A stretch of 64,000 nt of DNA, taken from positions 1-64,000 of the forward strand of contig CAMFDJ010000008.1 in assembly GCA_945949085.1 (NCBI GenBank), given 5' to 3'. A program made the translations under genes and the position numbers. Each line of letters starts with the position of its first letter. Position 1 is the stretch's first letter. Positions 59,164 through 64,000 of the stretch are shown piece after piece. Origin of the DNA: an uncultured Lachnospiraceae bacterium. Lineage in GTDB: Bacteria; Bacillota; Clostridia; Lachnospirales; Lachnospiraceae. The notes under the pieces were generated by a model. That model saw only the letters and a program-made list of their open reading frames with translations, was not told the origin of the DNA and ran no database searches.

Positions 59164-60627
59164 CTAATCCCGAACATGAATCTGCACAATCATCTCCGTC
59201 GTCTCTGTCACCTTACATGCCTCTGAAATCCTTCTGCCCACGATATAGACAACATGATTTCCCATCGCCACGATTGGCATAAGGGAGCGCTGTCCGGCAG
59301 GAATCTTTTCATTCTTCATATAATCCTTCAGATATTTCTTATGACCGTCTGCCATCAAAAAATAATCGCCTTCCTTTGGCATGCGCAGTGCCAAAGACTT
59401 ATCTAGTTTAGCATAATCAAGCCATTTCGTATATGCTTTTGTTGGAATATTTGCATCTTTCGGTCTGGAAAAGATGCTGACAGACAGCTTTCTGCCATCC
59501 TGCATGGCATATTCGCACGCAAAGCCTGCTCCTTGTGCCCCTATCAGGATTTCCTGCTGCCATAGCTGCGCATCCCCGTCCTCTTTTTCATCCGCTTCTG
59601 TGAACTTTTCTAATAAAATCGCATGATAACTCCTGTAAGCCCGCATATGATAAGGCAGACTGATGCTCCTTCCCGTCTGCTTGTCACAAAGTCCGCACAC
59701 AGCTGCAACATGTGCATCTGTGATGTCCTTTTTCGTTTCGCAAAGCCGGTATAAACAGGTCCGGACCAGCTCGGAGCGTACAAACGGATGGAGCCTTTGC
59801 AGCGCCGGAATATCCAGAGATTGCTTCCTATCTACTTTTTTTCCGTCTGCGTCTCTTTGATACGCATCCTGTACGCAATCCCTATAGGCCTGTTCCACCG
59901 CCATATGAATAAAATCCTCCAGCTGTCCCATCCGCTCGCCTGTGGCCGCAATGTGCGCCTGCGTTTTTGCACAGATATTCTCAGTCAAAACAGGCATGAT
60001 CAGGTTGCGCAGTATGTTTCTGCTGTAAATATTTTCCAGATTTGTCTCATCTGTCACATAGGACTGTGAGAGGCAGGCAAGATACTTCTCTATGGCTGCT
60101 CTGTCACAGCCAAGGAGCGGGCGGATATAATAATCGCTGACCGGCTCCATACCCCTGAGTCCTTCTATCCCGCAACCTCTGCACAGATGAAACAGAATTG
60201 TCTCTGCCTGATCCCCCTCATGGTGTGCCAAAGCGACTTTTCCTGCGCCAATCTGTTCCCTGATTCTCTCAAACACCTCATAGCGCAGAGTCCTTGCCGC
60301 TTCTTCTGTCCCAAGTCTTTGCTCTTTTGCATAGGCTGCAACATCCACCTTTTCACAGTGGAAAGGAACACCAAAGCGCTCGCAAAGCGCTCGCGCAAAC
60401 GCTTCGTCCCTGCCTGCCGTATCGCGCAGCATATGATTGACGTGCACCGCCTCGAGCCGAAAGGGATAACTTTCAGAAAGCGCATATAGCACGCGAAAAA
60501 GACATACAGAATCCGCGCCGCCGGAGAGTGCAACAAGCACTGTCTCCCCCGGACAGATCATCCGATGTCTCCCTATCATCTCTTTGATATTCTGCTCAAA
60601 TTCATAAGGAATATTCGTTCGCTTCAT
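59164..60627 (-). CDS. tilS: tRNA(Ile)-lysidine synthase
   Basis: TilS modifies C34 of tRNA-Ile2 (CAU) to lysidine so it reads AUA. The PP-loop ATPase motif is VALSGGADSVCLF (about 31-43), followed by AVHVNHMLRDTAGRDEAF and the KVALAHHEGDQAETILFHLCRG motif. The 487-residue protein also has the central and C-terminal TilS domains (LRMPKEGDYFLMADGHKKYLKDYMKNEKIP). It is co-oriented with hpt 42 bases downstream. Confidence 0.96.
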   Translation of the reverse strand: MKRTNIPYEFEQNIKEMIGRHRMICPGETVLVALSGGADSVCLFRVLYALSESYPFRLEAVHVNHMLRDTAGRDEAFARALCERFGVPFHCEKVDVAAYAKEQRLGTEEAARTLRYEVFERIREQIGAGKVALAHHEGDQAETILFHLCRGCGIEGLRGMEPVSDYYIRPLLGCDRAAIEKYLACLSQSYVTDETNLENIYSRNILRNLIMPVLTENICAKTQAHIAATGERMGQLEDFIHMAVEQAYRDCVQDAYQRDADGKKVDRKQSLDIPALQRLHPFVRSELVRTCLYRLCETKKDITDAHVAAVCGLCDKQTGRSISLPYHMRAYRSYHAILLEKFTEADEKEDGDAQLWQQEILIGAQGAGFACEYAMQDGRKLSVSIFSRPKDANIPTKAYTKWLDYAKLDKSLALRMPKEGDYFLMADGHKKYLKDYMKNEKIPAGQRSLMPIVAMGNHVVYIVGRRISEACKVTETTEMIVQIHVRD

Positions 60628-60664
60628 ATGTACAATATAGTTGTTTTACCGCCAAAAATCAACT

Positions 60665-61822
60665 TTAGAATGCGTCTCTTTCTGTAATCCGGATGGCAAG
60701 CACTGTCATATCGTCCGGCATTTTCCCCTGGCAGCCCACAATGACATTCTTCAGGATTGCTGTCGCAATTTCGCCGGGAGAAGAATTTCTTTTGGCAAGG
60801 AGCACCTCCCGGAGCATTGCTTTACGCTGTCCGTAAAAGTCCATCACCCCATCAGAAAGCATGACAACGCAGTCTCCCGCATCGAAAAACACGGTTTCGC
60901 TGCTTCCGCATGCATACATTCTGACACCAAGCGCAAGCTTATCAGCATTGATTTCCTTTATTTTCTCTCCGCGCACAAAAAAAGAAGAACAGCCGCCGTT
61001 TTTATAGAAGACGGCTTCTCCCGTATATCGGTTGCATTCCAGAATATCAATCGTCACGCTCCGTTCCAGATCGCGCCGCATATAGAGAAATCCGTTGCAC
61101 GCTTTTCGAAAGTCCTGAACACAAAGCCCTGCTTCCAAAAATCGCTCCAAAAGTTCAAGCACCTGCTCGCTGCTTTCACACGCCGCTTCGCCCGATCCCA
61201 TACCGTCAGCGATTGCGGCAATATAGGTACCGTCATCAAATTCCCGCATCAGAAAGTTATCGCCTGATACCTCTTCCTGATCCTTTGTCGCTTTTGCATA
61301 GCCACCGAGCAAGTCAAATCTGACTTCCTCGCAAAAACAGATGGAAACCATATCCTTGTGGATATATTGCCTGCTGTCTGTTGTCGGTACCATATTTTTA
61401 TGAATCATTTTTGACAAAAGCTCTGCGACATCAGTCACATCATAATAATCATCAGAACTGCTGACCGTCATACCGATCTCTTCGTACCCGTTCCGGTTTT
61501 GTATGCGGTAGTAATCGTGCAGAAGAATCCCTTCTGCCTTGAGTTTTTTTTCAATCTTTATCCTTTGCCGCTGTCTGGTATCCGAATCCGGAAATCCCAT
61601 ACAGGCAAGCTTTTCCAAATGTCCTGCCGTATCCATCATAAAGCTGCCAAGTATTGCTCTGCTCCTGCCATCCTCATACGCTCTGAGCATGGCGGTTCTG
61701 GATAGCTGACTATCTTCCTCCGGCTCTTTTTCCATATAATCATCTGCGATCTGCAAAAGAATTTCGGCATACCCAAGCAATCTGCATCTTGTAATTTCCG
61801 GTAAACCTTTATTCTCATTCAT
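60665..61822 (-). CDS. spoIIE: SpoIIE-type PP2C serine phosphatase lacking the membrane domain
   Basis: SpoIIE dephosphorylates SpoIIAA to release sigma-F in the forespore. The C-terminal 200 residues form the PP2C domain with metal motifs SGDNF, AIADGMGSGEAACESS and VVMLSDGVMDF. The N-terminal 180 residues are soluble and helical and match the region just before the phosphatase. Bacillus SpoIIE is about 827 residues with ten membrane segments, and none is present here. Gene position (divIC-spoIIE-tilS) is that of true spoIIE. The chosen ATG (MNENKG) follows GGTGGGAAAC. Confidence 0.85.
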   Translation of the reverse strand: MNENKGLPEITRCRLLGYAEILLQIADDYMEKEPEEDSQLSRTAMLRAYEDGRSRAILGSFMMDTAGHLEKLACMGFPDSDTRQRQRIKIEKKLKAEGILLHDYYRIQNRNGYEEIGMTVSSSDDYYDVTDVAELLSKMIHKNMVPTTDSRQYIHKDMVSICFCEEVRFDLLGGYAKATKDQEEVSGDNFLMREFDDGTYIAAIADGMGSGEAACESSEQVLELLERFLEAGLCVQDFRKACNGFLYMRRDLERSVTIDILECNRYTGEAVFYKNGGCSSFFVRGEKIKEINADKLALGVRMYACGSSETVFFDAGDCVVMLSDGVMDFYGQRKAMLREVLLAKRNSSPGEIATAILKNVIVGCQGKMPDDMTVLAIRITERDAF

Positions 61823-61918
61823 GTTTCCCACCGCCTTATACAACTTGTCCTATCAAATGCAGTATATCGAATGCAGTCTTCGGATTTTGTCATAACATGC
61901 AGGCGGTCCGCAGATTTT

Positions 61919-61925
61919 TTCGACA
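61919..61925 (-). promoter_or_regulatory. Spo0A box upstream of spoIIE
   Basis: TGTCGAA, an exact match to the core Spo0A box, about 100 bases before the spoIIE start. Bacillus spoIIE is a direct Spo0A target. A 7-base match is weak on its own. Confidence 0.45.
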
Positions 61926-61996
61926 TGGGAAGCTTGCGCCCATTTCCCTTTCTAACGACAACGGGCATATCTGCAAGTATCTCCTGCAAATATGCC

Positions 61997-62299
61997 CTAT
62001 CTCGTCGTTTTGAATATAATCTCACCCTCACGTACCAGTCCAAGCTTTTCTTCAGCCGTCTCAATCACGTAAGAGTCTGTCTGTACATATTTTTTTAATT
62101 CTTCCAGTTCCTCGGCCCGTTTCTGCTGCTCGTCAATCTGCGCCTGTAATTCCTCTTCTCTCTGCAAGTATTCATTCTGTCTGGCCTTAAGCTCCACACA
62201 TTTCACAGAGACGATAAAAATCAGAAGAAGTACCACAATGCAGACAAAGAAATCGCCGAGTCTGTTGCGCGAACCCTTACGGTATCTTCTGCGACTCAT
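61997..62299 (-). CDS. divIC: Septum formation initiator, FtsB/DivIC family
   Basis: 100 residues: a basic cytosolic N-terminus (MSRRRYRKGSRNR), one membrane segment (about 14-33, LGDFFVCIVVLLLIFIVSV), and a coiled coil (about 35-75) that pairs with FtsL/DivIB at the division septum. The C-terminal VQTDSYVIETAEEKLGLVREGEIIF is the usual FtsB/DivIC tail. Its start overlaps the end of yabQ by 23 bases. Confidence 0.92.
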   Translation of the reverse strand: MSRRRYRKGSRNRLGDFFVCIVVLLLIFIVSVKCVELKARQNEYLQREEELQAQIDEQQKRAEELEELKKYVQTDSYVIETAEEKLGLVREGEIIFKTTR

Positions 62300-62804
62300 T
62301 TTTCTTCCCCTTTTTTTCTGCCTTTTTCGTTACACGTCGGTGTTTACATAAAATCATATTAACCTTTTTTATGTTGCCCGTCAACTTGTTTTTTTGCTCC
62401 CCGACAGCCTTTTTCACCTTGCAAAATACCTTGTAAAATGCAGTTTTTACAATCTTTAGTGGGATACTTAAGACACGTACCACTAGATGTAGTATTTGCC
62501 TTATTATTGTTGACATAAAAATTACCAAATAATTTCCTACAATTTTTTTGTAGAGCAGCATACCGAGAAACAGCAGAAATACCGCGACCCATCTGACCTT
62601 ACCGTAATTCATCCGGTAGAGCAACAGAAAAATCCCAAATGCGGCCGCGATCCAGAACAGAAAATCCTCCATACTGACCCAGAAATTAGAATGACGGAGC
62701 ACCGCCCTTACAATCAGGAGAATGTCATACAACATCGTGATAATCACACCAAACAACAGACAACTGCTGCCAAACCGCAACTGTTCGATGATATAGGCAC
62801 TCAT
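62277..62804 (-). CDS. yabQ: Spore cortex biosynthesis protein YabQ
   Basis: YabQ is a mother-cell membrane protein needed for spore cortex assembly in Bacillus. 175 residues: four to five hydrophobic segments (SSCLLFGVIITMLYDILLIV, VSMEDFLFWIAAAFGIFLLLY, VAVFLLFLGMLLY, LVIFMSTIIRQILHLVVRVL) followed by a basic tail. ATG overlaps the yabP stop (TAATG), so the two are coupled. Confidence 0.9.
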   Translation of the reverse strand: MSAYIIEQLRFGSSCLLFGVIITMLYDILLIVRAVLRHSNFWVSMEDFLFWIAAAFGIFLLLYRMNYGKVRWVAVFLLFLGMLLYKKIVGNYLVIFMSTIIRQILHLVVRVLSIPLKIVKTAFYKVFCKVKKAVGEQKNKLTGNIKKVNMILCKHRRVTKKAEKKGKKNESQKIP

Positions 62805-63094
62805 TATTTAAACAGCCTTCCCAGCAGGCTTTCTCCTTTTGCCATATGCCCGGATGTCTCGGAATAGGTCAGGGAATCTATCTTCCCTTCGATGTCCACC
62901 TCTCCTTTTTCCAGTGTCAGTCTGTTGACATGCAGGTCACTCCCCTTGATCAGAAGCATCCCCTGATCCGTCTCCAGCAGAATTTCCGACAAATCAAAAG
63001 AGAGCACATCCGAAACCCCGCTCACGAGACATGTCTTTCTGTTGGTGAGCATGAATTTGTGCGCTCTCTGCTTTACTGTCATTGTATCGTCCAT
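62804..63094 (-). CDS. yabP: Sporulation protein YabP
   Basis: YabP acts with YabQ in cortex formation. 96 residues from MDDTMTV, with GGGAGG eight bases upstream; the ORF track begins five codons earlier. The family pattern is present: HKFMLTNRKTCLVSGVSDVLSFDLSEILLETDQGMLLIKGSDLHVNRLTLEKGEVDIEGKIDSLTY. A sigma-E-like promoter lies about 90 bases upstream, in the 127-base gap after hslR. Confidence 0.94.
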   Translation of the reverse strand: MDDTMTVKQRAHKFMLTNRKTCLVSGVSDVLSFDLSEILLETDQGMLLIKGSDLHVNRLTLEKGEVDIEGKIDSLTYSETSGHMAKGESLLGRLFK

Positions 63095-63182
63095 ATCAGC
63101 ACCTCCCAAATGCCGCAGCGCAGGTCATATACTCCGCCATCGGCTCCTTGCAGTCTCCTGCGCGGTATCTCCGGCATGTTAG

Positions 63183-63211
63183 AGTATATGTGCTGCCGGG
63201 TATGGATATGC
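63183..63211 (-). promoter_or_regulatory. Possible sigma-E-type promoter of yabP
   Basis: Minus strand GCATATCC, 13 bases, CATATACT. The -10 differs from CATACAAT at two positions. yabP is sigma-E dependent in Bacillus. Confidence 0.45.
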
Positions 63212-63221
63212 TATCTTTTTG

Positions 63222-63461
63222 TTACAGGTAACGAAACATCTCCTTTGCCTCTTCCTTCCTGACTGTTTCCTGTACAGTAAGAACTTCAACCCTGACATCC
63301 TTATTTCCAAAATTAATGGTGATCACATCGCCTACCTTAACGTTGGCGCTGGCCTTAACCACCTTGTCGTTGATCATGACACGTCCGTTATCACACGCCT
63401 CATTTGCAACGCTGCGGCGCTTGATCAGACGCGACACCTTTAAATATTTATCCAGTCTCAT
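63222..63461 (-). CDS. hslR: S4-domain RNA-binding protein (HslR/YabO-like)
   Basis: 79 residues, nearly all an S4 domain: MRLDKYLKVSRLIKRRSVANEACDNGRVMIND with the KVVKASANVKVGDVITI strand. Homologues (E. coli HslR, Bacillus RqcP/YabO) bind stalled 50S subunits carrying peptidyl-tRNA. The Shine-Dalgarno GAGGAAGG is part of a GTAGCGAGGAAGGAAAATG context that also begins repeat C1. Confidence 0.94.
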   Translation of the reverse strand: MRLDKYLKVSRLIKRRSVANEACDNGRVMINDKVVKASANVKVGDVITINFGNKDVRVEVLTVQETVRKEEAKEMFRYL

Positions 63462-63476
63462 TTTCCTTCCTCGCTA

Positions 63477-63512
63477 CAAAAAAGGGTATGTGTTCGCTTT
63501 GAACACACACCC
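63477..63512 (-). terminator. Terminator of hup
   Basis: GGGTGTGTGTTC pairs with GAACACATACCC around AAAGC, then TTTTTTTG on the minus strand. It separates hup from hslR. Confidence 0.9.
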
Positions 63513-63539
63513 TGCAAATTCATTTAACCTGTCGGTTTA

Positions 63540-63815
63540 TTATGCGTTTACTAAATCCTTTAAAGCCTTACCAGCTTTGAACTTAGGTGCTTTAGAAGCA
63601 GCGATCTTCATTGTCTCACCTGTGTGAGGGTTTCTTCCTTCTCTTGCAGATCTCTCAGATACTTCAAATGTACCAAAACCAACTAACTGGATCTTTCCAC
63701 CCTTCTTTAATTCGTCAGATACAACATCTGTGAAAGCCTTTAAAGCAGCCTCTGCATCCTTCTTTGATAATCCTGCCTGATCAGCCATAGCTGCAACTAA
63801 TTCTGTTTTGTTCAT
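63540..63815 (-). CDS. hup: DNA-binding protein HU
   Basis: HU is the small dimeric nucleoid protein that bends DNA. 91 residues: [57 protein letters not shown] (the beta arm), and [17 protein letters not shown]. It has GAGGAGG nine bases ahead of ATG and an almost perfect sigma-A promoter, as expected for an abundant protein. Confidence 0.98.
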   Translation of the reverse strand: MNKTELVAAMADQAGLSKKDAEAALKAFTDVVSDELKKGGKIQLVGFGTFEVSERSAREGRNPHTGETMKIAASKAPKFKAGKALKDLVNA

Positions 63816-63882
63816 TGTGAACTCCTCCTCTTACTGAGTATTATTTTTTATAGGCTGTCCAAAAAGCGAAAGCCTAATACTA

Positions 63883-63911
63883 GTTATATCCTTTTTACCA
63901 TGTTTTGTCAA
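63883..63911 (-). promoter_or_regulatory. Strong sigma-A promoter of hup
   Basis: TTGACA, 17 bases, TATAAC on the minus strand, about 70 bases before the ATG. Confidence 0.85.
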
Positions 63912-63953
63912 GGGAAAATGCCTTATTTTAAGGGTTTTTCGCAATTCCGGGGG

Positions 63954-64000
63954 TTATTTGAGCATCTCGCCGATCATTGCAAGAACTTCTTCCCCGAGTT
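63954..64000 (-). CDS. C-terminal end of an unidentified gene, cut by the window edge
   Basis: The last 15 codons read LGEEVLAMIGEMLK-stop on the minus strand. In Bacillus mazG (yabN) lies near hup, but too little is visible to name this gene. Confidence 0.4.
   Translation of the reverse strand, partial: LGEEVLAMIGEMLK

Overview
The window reads as the chromosome of a spore-forming, anaerobic gut Clostridia species, most likely a Lachnospiraceae member close to Roseburia/Agathobacter. Three things point there: Firmicutes-type sporulation genes (spoIIID, spoIID, spoIIQ-like, yabP, yabQ, a spoIIE-type phosphatase, a SPOCS-LysM coat-type protein); modular xylanases and cytosolic alpha-glucan enzymes typical of fibre-degrading Lachnospiraceae; and several structured intergenic repeats. 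Taxonomy is inferred from gene content only.

Layout. 0.2-3 kb: guaA, a family-6 hypoxanthine-DNA glycosylase and a NUDIX hydrolase. 3.2-7.4 kb: spoIIID with a sigma-E-type promoter, then a TelA / solute-binding / XpaC-like / truncated solute-binding lipoprotein cluster that looks internally deleted. 7.6-15.7 kb: a CarD-like factor, an NlpC/P60 hydrolase, a trigger-factor-like lipoprotein, small membrane proteins, a GntR regulator, ispE and a SPOCS-LysM spore protein behind a sigma-E-like promoter. 15.9-19.2 kb: pyrC-pyrK-pyrD, interrupted by a structured repeat. 19.3-26.8 kb: a PrcB-like lipoprotein, plsC, murF, ddl, a GH9-like lipoprotein without the usual catalytic motif, and a spoIIQ/spoIID pair that both seem to lack catalytic residues. 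26.8-33.4 kb: a 1317-residue multimodular GH10 xylanase, a cytosolic GH5 and a Ca-binding-repeat protein. 33.7-41 kb: an aconitase-family hydratase, an AAA ATPase preceded by a regular array of six TTATAAA sites, XRE regulator relics, a MATE exporter and a carboxylesterase bracketed by REP-like repeats. 41-48.6 kb: glgP, an Uma2 relic, an unknown membrane protein, and ileS with an isoleucine T-box. 48.6-56.6 kb: a GH10 lipoprotein, then an AT-rich accessory island (P-loop kinase, GNAT, HEPN/MNT toxin-antitoxin, a 74-bp palindrome array) next to tRNA-Leu and tRNA-Tyr, then a GH13 enzyme. 56.6-64 kb: the conserved Firmicutes block hup-hslR-yabP-yabQ-divIC-spoIIE-tilS-hpt-ftsH.

How the genes connect. 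Extracellular xylanases (the large modular GH10 and the GH10 lipoprotein) would release oligosaccharides. Cytosolic GH5, GH13, GlgP and perhaps the esterase would process imported sugars. glgP and the GH13 gene share a LacI-type operator-like sequence just after their -10 boxes. Sporulation genes are scattered over five places and several carry recognisable sigma-E or Spo0A sites.

The least explained material is non-coding. Two intergenic repeat families (about 150 and 200 bp, two copies each), a third stem-loop family, and a REP-like element show compensatory base changes or inverted ends, so they look like structured, possibly mobile elements. The tRNA-Leu flank is duplicated 1.9 kb away, which suggests island accretion at that tRNA. 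The array upstream of the AAA ATPase is the clearest candidate for an undescribed regulatory system.
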